Assembly (NCBI GenBank): GCA_040219355.1
Contig: JAVJSN010000006.1
Coordinates: 1 to 64,000, forward strand
Reading direction: 5' to 3'
Length of the DNA stretch: 64,000 nucleotides
From: MH13 sp040219355
GTDB taxonomy: Bacteria > Pseudomonadota > Alphaproteobacteria > Rhizobiales > MH13
Position 1 is the first letter of the stretch; each line of letters opens with the position of its first letter. Shown here in pieces: positions 33,069 to 42,342 of the stretch. Under the pieces are notes generated by a model. It was not told where the DNA came from. It searched no databases and saw nothing but the letters and a program-made list of their open reading frames with translations. Position numbers and translations under genes: made by a program.

Positions 33069-33623
33069 CTACGCCTGATCTGCGCGCGAAAGCACGCTTT
33101 GTGGTCGGGCTTTATAGAGCGCAGCGGTCAAGATCCCTGCCACAACGGCTTTGGCGATATCGCCGGGGATAAAGGCCGTCACCAGCGCGGCAGCTTCCAC
33201 CAATGTGCGGTCCAAAACGATCGACATGCCGACAATCCCAAACGCGTAAAGCACGATGATGCCACCAATGATGCTGGCAATGATCGCAACAACCGTGAGG
33301 TTCGTGCTGCGCCAGCGTTCGACGATCAAGCCGGTTACAAACGCGGCCACAGGCCAGCCGAACAAGAACCCGGCTGTTGGCCCAGCAAAAACGCCCAAAC
33401 CGCCACGGCCACCGGCAAGCAATGGCAAGCCAACCGCCACCAGCAGCAAGAACAACAGCACGGCGAGCGTGCCTCGCTTGGCACCCAGCACCGTGCCGCA
33501 CAGCATGATGGCCAGCGTTTGTGCAGTTATGGGAACACCAAATCCCAATGAGAAGCTTGGAATAAGGCCAAGAGCAGCAATGAGCGCTGCAAACAGGGCG
33601 ATAAGGGTGAGATTGCGTTCCAT
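33069..33623 (-). CDS. bioY: Biotin ECF transporter substrate-binding component
   Basis: About 184 residues from the ATG at 33623, which follows AGGACG. A longer upstream frame adds 29 unlikely residues. The protein has six membrane spans. FGVPITAQTLAIMLCGTVLGAKRG (read in parts) and GPTAGFLFGWPVAAFVTG are BioY hallmarks. BioY captures biotin at the membrane, and together with BioM and BioN forms a high-capacity energy-coupling factor importer. It follows bioN by 16 bases. Having all three genes directly downstream of a biotin carboxylase system suggests a dedicated cofactor supply. Confidence 0.92.
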   Translation of the reverse strand: MERNLTLIALFAALIAALGLIPSFSLGFGVPITAQTLAIMLCGTVLGAKRGTLAVLLFLLLVAVGLPLLAGGRGGLGVFAGPTAGFLFGWPVAAFVTGLIVERWRSTNLTVVAIIASIIGGIIVLYAFGIVGMSIVLDRTLVEAAALVTAFIPGDIAKAVVAGILTAALYKARPQSVLSRADQA

Positions 33624-33639
33624 AGGACGTCCTTTGAAT

Positions 33640-34257
33640 TCAAATTTTTGATGATGGCTTGAGGCCGCCGCGTGCACGGATCGCTTCGGCGACCTGCTCA
33701 GCATCATCAATGGCTAACACGGTGAAGGGCAAGATCACCCGCCAGCGTGGTTTTGTTCGTGCGCGCGCTTGCCATGCCTGTCCCAACTGGCGGCCTTTGT
33801 CGGCCAGGGTGGGTGTAAAGCGAATAACCAGCGCAATGCCCAGTTCCAATGCGCGCGTGTTGAGCCCTAGGCGCGCAAAGGGTCTCAATAGCCACTGAGC
33901 AACCGCAATCATATCCGACAAACGGGTTGTCATGGTCACCAGCATAGCCAAACCGACCGCCGTCAGCAGTCGCAAGGCGATGATAAAGCCGCCCGACGGA
34001 TCACCAATGACCAGATGCCAAACCACCAACAAAACAAGGAATGGCCAAAGCCCCCAAAGTGCCTTGACGCCAGCGGTGAAGAACGTGCGCCCCGGCAGAG
34101 CATAGAGGGTGAGGCAACCAAGAAATGCTGCCACTTGAAAGGTAAGGTTTTGATTGGCGACCAGCACAATGGTGGCAGCACAAAGGAGAGACAGCTTCAC
34201 CCAAGCTGGCCAGCCATGGGCGCGGGTTTCAACTGGCGAGGTCAGAGAGATCATCAT
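33640..34257 (-). CDS. bioN: ECF transporter transmembrane component (BioN)
   Basis: About 205 residues from ATG 34257 (a second ATG follows immediately). It is hydrophobic with about five spans and carries the coupling-helix region SDMIAVAQWLLRPFARLG and the A-R-G motif AEAIRARGG near the C-terminus, which contacts the ATPase in EcfT proteins. The gene overlaps the end of bioM by 29 bases. In BioMNY it transmits ATP-driven motion to BioY. Confidence 0.88.
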   Translation of the reverse strand: MMISLTSPVETRAHGWPAWVKLSLLCAATIVLVANQNLTFQVAAFLGCLTLYALPGRTFFTAGVKALWGLWPFLVLLVVWHLVIGDPSGGFIIALRLLTAVGLAMLVTMTTRLSDMIAVAQWLLRPFARLGLNTRALELGIALVIRFTPTLADKGRQLGQAWQARARTKPRWRVILPFTVLAIDDAEQVAEAIRARGGLKPSSKI

Positions 34258-34999
34258 CACCCCCCAGTTGGCGCATCCGTGCTTCAAACGCTGGCAACAC
34301 TTTCGGCGGCGGTCCGTCCATCGTCAGCCGCCCTTCATCAATCCATAGAATCCGCGAGCAATCGGCCAGATGCGATGGGTCATGGGCGATGTGCACCAAC
34401 ATGGTGGGCACAGCTTCCAGCGCACGAGCCAGTTGCATCTGCGTTGGAATATCCAGCCCTGAATAGGGCTCATCGAGGACAATAGCTTTAGGCTCCATGG
34501 CGAGCACGGCCATTAAGCAGACCAGGCGCTTTTGCCCTTGGGAGAGGCGGTGCACCGCTTCTTTGGCCCAATGCGCTTTCTCAAAGCGTTGGAGCATGTC
34601 TTCAACCTTATCGGCTGCTTCACTTTTGCTCATACCTTTTTGCAGAAGGCCAAAGGCCAATTCCTCTTCGACCGTCGGGAAGATGATCTGGTGATCGGAA
34701 TTTTGAAACAAAATTCCAACGGTTGAGAGCGCACCGACGCGATCAGAATAGACATCCACGCCATCTACACGGACTGTGCCACGGGTCGGTTTCACCAACC
34801 CGCAAAACAGGCGTGCAAAGGTGGATTTTCCCGACCCATTACGACCAACAACACCGATACGATGATCGTCGGCGCGCGCCGAAAGATCGCTGATGATGGG
34901 CTTGCCCTCCAACACCAGCGAGACGTTGGAGAATTCAAACGACGCAGGCTTGGTAGATTCGACAGACTGGGAAGGCGAAGACACCAAGGCAAGACCCAC
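34229..34999 (-). CDS. bioM: ECF transporter ATPase (BioM)
   Basis: A 256-residue ABC ATPase. Walker A is VGRNGSGKSTFARLFCG, the signature is HRLSQGQKRLVCLMAVLA, Walker B is AIVLDEPYSGLD, and the switch histidine is in VHIAHDPSHLADC. The SQGQ form of the signature is usual in ECF/CbiO-type ATPases. It begins four bases after the upstream permease stop, so it is transcribed with the solute importer. Energises biotin uptake with BioN and BioY. Confidence 0.9.
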   Translation of the reverse strand: MGLALVSSPSQSVESTKPASFEFSNVSLVLEGKPIISDLSARADDHRIGVVGRNGSGKSTFARLFCGLVKPTRGTVRVDGVDVYSDRVGALSTVGILFQNSDHQIIFPTVEEELAFGLLQKGMSKSEAADKVEDMLQRFEKAHWAKEAVHRLSQGQKRLVCLMAVLAMEPKAIVLDEPYSGLDIPTQMQLARALEAVPTMLVHIAHDPSHLADCSRILWIDEGRLTMDGPPPKVLPAFEARMRQLGGDDDLSDLAS

Positions 35000-35003
35000 A
35001 AAG

Positions 35004-36056
35004 CTATCCGCCGCTGAGGATCAGCCTGTAGCGGAACTGGTCGAATATCACAGCTAGAATGAGCAGTGCACCCAAGAGCACCATCTGCATGTAGGAGCTG
35101 ATTTGCGCAAGGTTCATCCCATTTTGGACAAGCACGATGAAGAACGCTCCAAGCACAACGCTTAACACCCTTCCGATCCCACCGCGCAATGACACACCAG
35201 CGATAACGCAGGCGGCGATGGATTCAAGCGCGATGGAAGCGCCAAGATTGGCTTCGCCGGACTCCACGCGCGCGGTGAGCAACAGGCCGGTGACCGAGGC
35301 AATGAAAGCGCAAATGAGATAGCACATTAAGAGCGTGCGCTTGGTGTTGATGGCCGAAAGATGTGCCGCTTTGATGTTGCCACCAACGGCATAGATCTGC
35401 GTGCCCAAACGGGTCTGCGTCATCAAAACCCACATGATGACGATGAAGACCAAGGCTACAAGAACCGGCGCTGGTATCCCCCACAATCGCCCGAAGCCCA
35501 GCGTGTCAGCAAACACAAATGGCATCCCGGAAACCGGCACGCCGCCGGTGAGGAACAGCGCAATACCTGCGCCTACCGAAGAGACGCCTAACGTCATGAT
35601 AAAGGGCGAAACTTCAAAGTAAGCCACACCAATACCGTTGACCAAACCAACCATCAAAGCTGCGCCAAAGCCCATGCAAGCGCCGAGCACGATGGCAAGC
35701 CAAATGGCATCGGGGAAGACGCCCGCTAGCCACACCATACCTAGAGCCGAGACCACAGAGGTGAGCGCAATGGCCGTTCCAACCGAAAGGTCGAAGCCAC
35801 CAGAAATTAGCACCACCATCTGACCCATGGAAACAAGCACCAAGAACACCGATTGGCGGGCTACATTGACCATATTCTGCATGGTCAGGAAGGACGACGA
35901 CAGCAGCGCGAAAATGATCACCGCGGCGATCAGAAAGAAGGGCAAGACACCAACCTTCACAAACACATTGCGGACTAGCGCCAAAGCGTCGGACCGAGCG
36001 GGCTCAGATTGCAGGGTGCCCGGCTTGGCTTCGCCTGTATCAGGGGTGGGGCTCAT
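35004..36056 (-). CDS. ABC transporter permease (RbsC/BPD_transp_2 family)
   Basis: A 350-residue membrane protein with about ten spans. GGFDLSVGTAIALTSVVSALG near residue 86, and IYAVGGNIKAAHLSAINTKR near 215, are the signatures of RbsC-like permeases. The start overlaps the ATPase stop (ATGA). With the ATPase and the periplasmic protein it forms a complete importer. In this family most solutes are sugars, but the neighbouring PxpABC/carboxylase genes suggest a lactam, cyclic amide or similar compound. Confidence 0.88.
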   Translation of the reverse strand: MSPTPDTGEAKPGTLQSEPARSDALALVRNVFVKVGVLPFFLIAAVIIFALLSSSFLTMQNMVNVARQSVFLVLVSMGQMVVLISGGFDLSVGTAIALTSVVSALGMVWLAGVFPDAIWLAIVLGACMGFGAALMVGLVNGIGVAYFEVSPFIMTLGVSSVGAGIALFLTGGVPVSGMPFVFADTLGFGRLWGIPAPVLVALVFIVIMWVLMTQTRLGTQIYAVGGNIKAAHLSAINTKRTLLMCYLICAFIASVTGLLLTARVESGEANLGASIALESIAACVIAGVSLRGGIGRVLSVVLGAFFIVLVQNGMNLAQISSYMQMVLLGALLILAVIFDQFRYRLILSGG

Positions 36057-37585
36057 GATTGCGCTCCAGACTCATCAAAGAAATATTTCAACACCACGTC
36101 CTCGCGGATATCCTCACCGGCCAGTTCGGCGGTGACAGCGCCATGAGCGAGCACCAGGAGGCGGTGGGAAAGGTTCATCACTTCAGGCAGATCAGAGGAG
36201 ATGATGATGACGGCCTTTCCGGCCTCGCACAGCTCCTTGATCAACAGGTAGAGGGCCGCACGGGTGCCCATATCAACGCCAACCGTCGGCTCATCGAAAA
36301 TGTACACATCCACGTTTTGGCCAAAGCAGCGACCGAACAGAACCTTCTGCTGATTGCCCCCGGAGAGCTGAGACACCACTTTTTTGCGGTAGCTTTCTGA
36401 AAGCTCCACATGATCGGAAATGGTGAGGACCTCTGCGCCGACCGCTTTGCGATCCACAAAGGCGGAACGATTGGGCACCTTGTCGCCCATAATGAGATTC
36501 ACCGCGAGGTTCTGATCGGACCGTTTGGCGAGATCCAGCCCCTCATTTTTCCGATCAGAGGAAAGGTAATACATCCCCGCGCGGATTATCGCAGCAGTGG
36601 ATGCCTTACTGATGTCCTCGCCCTTCAAACGAACTGTACCTTGCGCATGCGGCATGAGACCCATGAGCGCTCGAAAAAGGCGTGACTTGCCTGAGCCAAC
36701 CAGCCCAGCAACGCCGAGAACCTCACCGGCACGTACATTGAAGGTCGCGCCGTGCACGCCATCGGTGGAAAGGTCCTTCACCTCCAAAAGCGTTTCGCCC
36801 TCAAGGTTCTCGATTTTGGGATAGATTTCGTCGATGGCGCGCCCGGTCATCATTTCAACCAGCGCGGCCTCATCGGTGTCGGTCATCTTGACCGTGCCAA
36901 TCTTAGCGCCATCTCGCAGCACGGTTATGCGGTCGGCAATGCGGGCAAATTCCTGAATGCGGTGCGAGATATAAATCACGCCGACGCCCCGCTCTTTGAG
37001 TGACAGGACGAAATCGAACAGATGGTCCACTTCCTTGTCAGTCAGCGAGGCTGTCGGCTCATCGAGAATGAGCACTTTAAGGTCACCATGAAACGCCTTA
37101 GTGATTTCCACCATTTGCTGCTGGGCGCGCGACAAGCTGGCCACGGTCGCATTGGGGTCAATGTCGAAACCAAGCTCGGCGAGCATCTCCTTGGAGCGCC
37201 GCCGCATGTTTTTGTGGTCGAGAAACGGCCCAATCAGCGGCTCCCAGCCCATAAAGATGTTTTGCGCTACGGTCAGCGTGGGCAGCAGGCTGAACTCTTG
37301 GAAGACGGTGTAAATGCCCTTGTTCTGTGCATCGGCAACGCTGGTGAAATGCAGCGGTTCGCCATCAAGGCTCATCGTGCCGCCCGAAGGGTTGTTGGCG
37401 CCAGCAAGAAGGGAGATTAGCGTGGACTTGCCCGCACCATTCTCACCGAAAAGCACATGCACTTCTCCAGCTTGCAACTCGAAATCGACTGCATTGAGCG
37501 CCACAACGCCGGGGTAGCGTTTGGTCAGCTTCTCAAGAGAGATGAGCGGTTGCGCGGCGGATGACACGTCATGAACCTTTGGCAA
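36053..37585 (-). CDS. ABC transporter ATPase with two nucleotide-binding domains (RbsA family)
   Basis: A 510-residue protein with tandem ABC domains. Domain 1 has Walker A FGENGAGKSTLISLL and Walker B VLILDEPTASL. Domain 2 has GLVGSGKSRLFRAL, the signature VSQLSGGNQQKVLFGR and VYIFDEPTVGVDMG. As in RbsA, the second Walker A is degenerate and the first signature (ASLSRAQQQMVEI) is weak. It powers the importer with the permease that follows. A GC-rich hairpin lies between it and the upstream periplasmic-protein gene. Confidence 0.9.
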   Translation of the reverse strand: MPKVHDVSSAAQPLISLEKLTKRYPGVVALNAVDFELQAGEVHVLFGENGAGKSTLISLLAGANNPSGGTMSLDGEPLHFTSVADAQNKGIYTVFQEFSLLPTLTVAQNIFMGWEPLIGPFLDHKNMRRRSKEMLAELGFDIDPNATVASLSRAQQQMVEITKAFHGDLKVLILDEPTASLTDKEVDHLFDFVLSLKERGVGVIYISHRIQEFARIADRITVLRDGAKIGTVKMTDTDEAALVEMMTGRAIDEIYPKIENLEGETLLEVKDLSTDGVHGATFNVRAGEVLGVAGLVGSGKSRLFRALMGLMPHAQGTVRLKGEDISKASTAAIIRAGMYYLSSDRKNEGLDLAKRSDQNLAVNLIMGDKVPNRSAFVDRKAVGAEVLTISDHVELSESYRKKVVSQLSGGNQQKVLFGRCFGQNVDVYIFDEPTVGVDMGTRAALYLLIKELCEAGKAVIIISSDLPEVMNLSHRLLVLAHGAVTAELAGEDIREDVVLKYFFDESGAQS

Positions 37586-37590
37586 AAGAG

Positions 37591-37617
37591 CGGGCTGGGA
37601 GAGGCTCCCCCAGCCCG
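37591..37617 (-). terminator. Intercistronic hairpin after the periplasmic-protein gene
   Basis: CGGGCTGGG at 37591-37599 pairs with CCCAGCCCG (37609-37617; the central pairing is exact over nine bases), loop nine bases. It lies in the 74-base gap between the binding-protein stop and the ATPase start. No T-run follows. Hairpins here commonly stabilise the binding-protein mRNA and reduce read-through, giving more binding protein than transporter. Confidence 0.55.
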
Positions 37618-37659
37618 ATATCGTTGGCGAGCCACGCCAGGAAGCGCGGCCCGTCAGAC

Positions 37660-38736
37660 TTAGTTTTCGACGCTGAAGACCGGTGAGAAACCATCCGGCG
37701 GAAGGATATTCTGGCGCGGCACATCGTTGATGTTGTCTGGATCGACAACAAAGATTTGCGGACCAACATGAGCGATGAAGTCTTCGCCTTCCAGCGCACG
37801 CACCGCTTGGTCAATCGCCATACGGCCTTGGATCACCATGCTGTCGGCTGGAGCAGCCAGAATGAAGCCACGCTGAATGCCGGTGTAAACGCCGGGCGTC
37901 ATGTAGAAGGAGAGAAGTTCCACCTCGCCGACCAACCCACGCTCGCGGATAAGGCCCTGCGCGGCTTCAGCCGTCACGGCCGTGCCAGCCAGATAGCGCA
38001 CATCGGGGTTGGCTTGCAGAACGTCTTCCACCAGGGAAAGCTGAACTTCGCGTCCAGTATCGCCATAACGTGGTTCAAGAACCTCCACGGCGGAACCTTC
38101 CACCGCTTCCATAAAACCCCGATGGGCCGCTTCCACCCAACCTGCACCTGCTGGTCCTGGGAACCAACCAACTTGAACAGGGTCGCTGCCAGCAGGATGG
38201 CGCTCAGCAAGATAGCGGCCGGTTTCTGCACCCATCGTGTAGAAGGATACCAATGCTTTGGCGGTGATATCCGGCGAAGAGACGCCATTCACCAGGTCAA
38301 TAACCGGGATACCCTGGGCTGCGATCTCAGCGATCACATTGTTCAGGCCATCGCCTGAGATGGCACCAATCGCTACGGCTTGCGCACCACCGGCAACGCA
38401 GTCTTCCAACTGGCTGATTTGCGTTGTCAGCTCGGTGTAGCCACCGGCTTCCACAAGGTTGAGGTTGACACCAAGGCGTTCAGCTTCGTCAGCCACGCCA
38501 TAGTTTACGCCCAACCAATAGGCATCTTTCATATGCGGAAACGATACACAGATGTTCCATGGTTGGCTGGCTGATTCCAGCGCTTCATAGCTCACATCAC
38601 TCACCTCACCATCAGCGGAGAAGGCCGGTGTCACTTGCTGCGCGGGATAGGGGAACCAGCTGTCCATGGCAAACGCGCTGGCGGGTAGCAGGCTGGCAAC
38701 GGCAACCGTTGCGAGCAGCTTCTTGGTCAATGTCAT
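37660..38736 (-). CDS. Periplasmic substrate-binding protein, TorT/RbsB-like
   Basis: About 358 residues from ATG 38736, preceded on its strand by GGAGGACTACCCA. The signal peptide is KKLLATVAVASLLPASAFA. The body is a two-lobe periplasmic binding protein: NICVSFPHMKDAYWLGVNYGVADEAERLGV, then EDCVAGGAQAVAIG and PVIDLVNGVSSPD. The presence of SFPHMKDAYWLGVNYG resembles TorT, the TMAO-sensing protein, more than sugar-binding proteins, but here it sits with an importer. The solute is not identifiable. Confidence 0.85.
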   Translation of the reverse strand: MTLTKKLLATVAVASLLPASAFAMDSWFPYPAQQVTPAFSADGEVSDVSYEALESASQPWNICVSFPHMKDAYWLGVNYGVADEAERLGVNLNLVEAGGYTELTTQISQLEDCVAGGAQAVAIGAISGDGLNNVIAEIAAQGIPVIDLVNGVSSPDITAKALVSFYTMGAETGRYLAERHPAGSDPVQVGWFPGPAGAGWVEAAHRGFMEAVEGSAVEVLEPRYGDTGREVQLSLVEDVLQANPDVRYLAGTAVTAEAAQGLIRERGLVGEVELLSFYMTPGVYTGIQRGFILAAPADSMVIQGRMAIDQAVRALEGEDFIAHVGPQIFVVDPDNINDVPRQNILPPDGFSPVFSVEN

Positions 38737-38841
38737 TGGGTAGTCCTCCAAGTTGAATACAATTTGTTCTTTTTGGTGTCTGAGCCCGGGGGGAGACAGT
38801 GTGCGCAACGCAGCGCACCGGTTGCGGAATGCTAGAGGTGC

Positions 38842-39810
38842 CTAGGAAAGAGCCTCACGAATGGCACTGAGGATGGCTTTGCGATCTTTGCGGGCAGCCA
38901 GTGCGCCATCCATGTCGACCTTCTGGAACTTCACCGGCATGTGCGGTTGAAGCTGACCGATCAGGTCCATGTCCGCAGATATGATGGCGCCCAGAGTGAA
39001 GTACCCGCCACCGGACACGGCATCACGATGCAGCACGATGGGCTCAGTTCCGCCTGGCACTTGAATGGAGCCGTAGGAATAGCAACCATCGACAATGTTG
39101 GATGGATCTGAGCCGGCGCCAAAGGGTGGTTCACGATCCACGAACTCCAGCGGACGACCGCCCTTGAAGCGATATCCCATGCGGTCGGCTTCCGGTGCCA
39201 CAGCCCAATCATCATCGAAGAAGTTCTGCCCCGATGCTTCGGTGAGGCGATGCCAATAGAGGCCAGGCAGGACACGCAAAGTTGTCGGTGAACCCGGGCC
39301 ACGGCGCAGATTGTTTGGCACACTTTTGCCCGCGGTCCCTGATCCGGCGCCGACGGGAATATCGTCACCGGCTGCAATCGCGCGGCCTTCATAGCCACCC
39401 AGGGCACCGATCGGATAGGTGGAGCGGCTTCCGAGTGCAGGTGGCGTTGTGATGCCGCCTGACACAGCGATGTAGATGCGCGCGCCGTCTTTGAGGAAGC
39501 CGAAGCTCAGCGTTTGGCCTGCCTTCACATCGAAAGAGGTCCAAGGCTCTTGCTCTTTTCCATCCAACAGGATGGGCATGGTTGCCCCAGTGACGGCGAC
39601 AACAGCGGGGGCGGTGAACTCAATTTCTGGCCCCATGAATACAGCTTCCAAACCGGCTGCATCTTCGGGATTGCCGACCAACATGTTGGCGGCGCGCATC
39701 GCCAGGCGATCCATAGCGCCACCAATGGGGATGCCAAGGTGGAAGTAGCCGGGGCGACCAAGGTCCTGGATGGAAGTGGAGAGGCCTGGATTTTTGATCT
39801 TAAGCGACAT
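38842..39810 (-). CDS. pxpC: 5-oxoprolinase subunit C-like biotin-dependent carboxyltransferase-family protein (AHS2)
   Basis: About 322 residues from ATG 39810. The opening is SLKIKNPGLSTSIQDLGRPG, the middle has GGYEGRAIAAGDDIPVG, and VPGGTEPIVLHRDAVSGGGYFTLGAII near residues 250-277 is the AHS2 signature. PxpC works with PxpB and PxpA to hydrolyse 5-oxoproline with ATP, and related domains form the AHS2 half of urea amidolyase. It overlaps pxpB by 11 bases. The longer upstream frame (to 39975) is inside pxpB and was not used. Confidence 0.88.
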   Translation of the reverse strand: MSLKIKNPGLSTSIQDLGRPGYFHLGIPIGGAMDRLAMRAANMLVGNPEDAAGLEAVFMGPEIEFTAPAVVAVTGATMPILLDGKEQEPWTSFDVKAGQTLSFGFLKDGARIYIAVSGGITTPPALGSRSTYPIGALGGYEGRAIAAGDDIPVGAGSGTAGKSVPNNLRRGPGSPTTLRVLPGLYWHRLTEASGQNFFDDDWAVAPEADRMGYRFKGGRPLEFVDREPPFGAGSDPSNIVDGCYSYGSIQVPGGTEPIVLHRDAVSGGGYFTLGAIISADMDLIGQLQPHMPVKFQKVDMDGALAARKDRKAILSAIREALS

Positions 39811-40675
39811 TGAGGGCCTCCAGCAGTTTGGCGTTGGTGCCGGGCATATCCGCGTTGAAAGCATCAAGGTCGAACTCAACCTCGGCAATGCGCGGTGTGT
39901 ATGTGCCCGCTTCAACCTCGCCGAGGATGCGGTCGTACTCGGCACGGTCGATGGGCTTCCATTTGACGATGTCACCGGGCTTGAAGAAGACCATGAAGTC
40001 TTTCAGGTACGAGGTTTTTTGCTCCGGATCGAAGATGGGCATCGGGGTGATGCCGAACATCTGGTAGCCACCCGCACCGCGCACGGAGTAGATGCAGGAG
40101 AAGCAACCCCCATAGCCAACGGTGAGCTTGGGTGTGTCTGTGCGTGGGCGCAGATATTTCGGCACCTCAAGCTGCTTCTCGCGCTCCACCAGCTGATAGA
40201 GGAACGGCAGTCCAGCCACGAACCCAACCATGGACACGAACCAGGGCTGGGAATGATGCGCTTCGATGAACGCTTCAACGCTGTCATAGCCGTTGATCTT
40301 GGCGGCATAGTCCAGATCGGTTCCGTTGGGGTCCTGATGGCGCTCGCGAAAACGCATCAGCGTCTCATGCGTCCAGGGATCCTGGTAATAGACAGGTATC
40401 TCAATGATGCGGGTGGAGAGGCGCTTTTCGGCGTCCTCAGCCTTGTGCTCCAGCTCTTTGATGCGCGCCATGATGTCATCCGGGTGAATCACATCAGGAT
40501 CAAAGCGCACCTGGAAGGAAGCATTGGCCGGGCAAATCTCGGTAACGCCCTCAATGCCGGCCTCGCGCACGGCATTGCTCATCGACAGCGATTTGAAGAA
40601 CGCGTCGAGCGACATTTCGTCGTCCATCTCGACATAGATGTGCTCATCGCCACCGTTCGTGTAGCGGGTTTTCAT
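39800..40675 (-). CDS. pxpB: 5-oxoprolinase subunit B-like protein (AHS1)
   Basis: A 291-residue AHS1/KipI-like protein, larger than the 218-residue E. coli PxpB because of an N-terminal extension. The AHS1 core is visible in IEIPVYY (about 108-114), the FVAGLPFLYQL region and the SCIYSVRGAGGYQMFGITPMP region (about 200-220). It starts in a TAATG overlap with the biotin carboxylase stop and precedes pxpC. PxpB/PxpC form the ATP-dependent part of oxoprolinase. Confidence 0.87.
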   Translation of the reverse strand: MKTRYTNGGDEHIYVEMDDEMSLDAFFKSLSMSNAVREAGIEGVTEICPANASFQVRFDPDVIHPDDIMARIKELEHKAEDAEKRLSTRIIEIPVYYQDPWTHETLMRFRERHQDPNGTDLDYAAKINGYDSVEAFIEAHHSQPWFVSMVGFVAGLPFLYQLVEREKQLEVPKYLRPRTDTPKLTVGYGGCFSCIYSVRGAGGYQMFGITPMPIFDPEQKTSYLKDFMVFFKPGDIVKWKPIDRAEYDRILGEVEAGTYTPRIAEVEFDLDAFNADMPGTNAKLLEALNVA

Positions 40676-42057
40676 TATGCTGCTCCTTGTGATTGGGGCG
40701 GCATCAAGTTCCCGGCTTCAAGCCAGGGTTCGAGCCATTGGGTGTGGAAGTCGCCGGCCAGAACGCCTGGGTCACGGCAGAGGGCTTGATGCAGTGGGAT
40801 GGTTGTTTTGATGCCGCCAATCGCCAGTTGATCGAGGGCTTGCGACAGCTTGGCTATGGCATCGGCGCGGGTTGCGCCGTGGACGATGAGCTTGCCAACA
40901 AGGGAGTCATAAAAGGGCGGGATCTGGTAGCCCTCATAGATGAAGTGATCAAAGCGGCTTCCCGGCAAGTCCGGCACCTTCATCGCGGCGACCTGACCGG
41001 GCCACGGCATGAACTGCATGAACGGATCTTCGGCGTTGATCCGCACTTCAATGGCGTGACCATCGCGGATTATGGCATCCTGCGCGTGGGTCAGCGATGC
41101 GCCACCACAAACCTTGATCATCTCTTCGACAAGCCCAACGCCGGTGATCATCTCGGTGACCGGATGTTCGACCTGAATGCGGGTGTTCATCTCGATAAAG
41201 AAGAACTCATTCGAAGCTTCGTCGTAGAGATATTCGAGCGTACCTGCGCCGCGATAGTTGACGGCTTCGGCGAGTGCCACAGCACTTGCGCACAGAGCTT
41301 GGCGGGTGGGTTCATCCAAACAGGTCGCGCCGGCTTCTTCCCAGACTTTTTGCCGTCGCCGTTGAAGGGAGCATTCGCGCTCAAAGTAATGAACTGCTTG
41401 CGTGCCATCCCCCATGATCTGCACTTCGATATGGCGCGGCGCGTTGATAGCGCGTTCAAGGTAGAGGCCGCCGTCTCCAAACGCAGCAGCCGCTTCAGCC
41501 TGCGCTTGCGGTGCCATTGTGCGCAGTTCGCCTTCATTCTGCGCGATACGGATGCCCTTTCCGCCACCACCGGCGGCTGCTTTGATCATAACCGGATAAC
41601 CAATATCGGCGGCCACGCGTGTGGCCTCATCGACCGTATCCAGACGACCTTTTGAGCCTGGCACCACAGGCACGCCGGCGGCCTGCGCAGCCTCGCGTGC
41701 AGCAACCTTGTCACCCATGCGGTCGATGGTGTCGGCATCTGGGCCAATGAAAACCATACCGGCATTGGCCACAGCTCGAGCGAAGGTCGCGCTCTCGGCG
41801 AGAAACCCGTAGCCGGGGTGCACCGCATCGGCGCTCATTTTCTTGGCAGCGGCGATCACCTTCTCAATGTTGAGATAGGATTCGCTGGCTTTGGCCGGGC
41901 CGATGCAAACTGCCTCGTCGGCCAGGCGCACCGCCATCATGTCTGCGTCTGCCTCGGAGTAGACTTGAACGGTTTCAATGCCCAACGTCTTGGCCGCGCG
42001 GTTGATCCGCACAGCGATCTCGCCACGGTTTGCTATCAGGAGGCGCTTGATGGCCAT
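40675..42057 (-). CDS. accC: Biotin carboxylase (AccC family)
   Basis: A 460-residue ATP-grasp enzyme that carboxylates biotin on the carrier protein using ATP and bicarbonate. It starts KRLLIANRGEIAVRINRAAK, and the glycine-rich loop is KAAAGGGGKGIRIA. The active-site region has FIEMNTRIQVEHPVTEMITG, including the carboxylation residues, followed by GHAIEVRINAEDP. Since the genes around it are PxpA, PxpB and PxpC rather than the AccA/AccD carboxyltransferase, this copy probably does not serve fatty-acid synthesis. It may carboxylate or activate the substrate of the Pxp-type subunits. Confidence 0.92.
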   Translation of the reverse strand: MAIKRLLIANRGEIAVRINRAAKTLGIETVQVYSEADADMMAVRLADEAVCIGPAKASESYLNIEKVIAAAKKMSADAVHPGYGFLAESATFARAVANAGMVFIGPDADTIDRMGDKVAAREAAQAAGVPVVPGSKGRLDTVDEATRVAADIGYPVMIKAAAGGGGKGIRIAQNEGELRTMAPQAQAEAAAAFGDGGLYLERAINAPRHIEVQIMGDGTQAVHYFERECSLQRRRQKVWEEAGATCLDEPTRQALCASAVALAEAVNYRGAGTLEYLYDEASNEFFFIEMNTRIQVEHPVTEMITGVGLVEEMIKVCGGASLTHAQDAIIRDGHAIEVRINAEDPFMQFMPWPGQVAAMKVPDLPGSRFDHFIYEGYQIPPFYDSLVGKLIVHGATRADAIAKLSQALDQLAIGGIKTTIPLHQALCRDPGVLAGDFHTQWLEPWLEAGNLMPPQSQGAA

Positions 42058-42060
42058 GGC

Positions 42061-42297
42061 TTAGCTTGCAACCTCGGCAAGGACTTGGCCTGCCGTCACC
42101 GGCGCCTCGTTGTCAGCAACGTAGCTTTCAAAGCTTCCGGCGATCTCGGCCTTCACCTCGATGAAGGTTTTCATCACCTCGACCAGACCAATGGTATCGC
42201 CGATAGCCACGCTGTCGCCTTTGGCTTTGAAGGGCGGCGAGTTGGGATCTGGCTTGTGATAAAATGTGCCCGGAAGCGGTGATTGAATATTGGCCAT
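42061..42297 (-). CDS. Biotin carboxyl carrier protein (short form)
   Basis: A 78-residue biotinyl domain with the attachment lysine in GLVEVMKTFIEV. The usual motif is (A/V)MKM; here EVMKT, a variant also seen in carriers of LamB/YcsF-linked carboxylases as far as I recall. It lacks the proline/alanine-rich N-terminal arm of AccB and would be free-standing. It lies four bases upstream of the biotin carboxylase and 45 bases after pxpA. Dependent on biotin ligase, which is not in the window. Confidence 0.88.
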   Translation of the reverse strand: MANIQSPLPGTFYHKPDPNSPPFKAKGDSVAIGDTIGLVEVMKTFIEVKAEIAGSFESYVADNEAPVTAGQVLAEVAS

Positions 42298-42342
42298 GGC
42301 GGGTGTCCTTGTGCTCGTCTTCGTTTCCGTTTTTCTGGGCCT

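Noticed and set aside
40728..40745. GGTTCGAGCC-like sequence resembling a tRNA T-loop
   Set aside because: It is inside the biotin carboxylase gene and no cloverleaf can be folded around it.
39770..40789. Plus-strand frame of 339 codons opposite pxpB
   Set aside because: pxpB has AHS1 motifs and couples to its neighbours; the plus-strand frame is antisense open space.
40693..41655. Plus-strand frame of 320 codons opposite the biotin carboxylase
   Set aside because: Antisense to a strongly conserved enzyme; no motif of its own.
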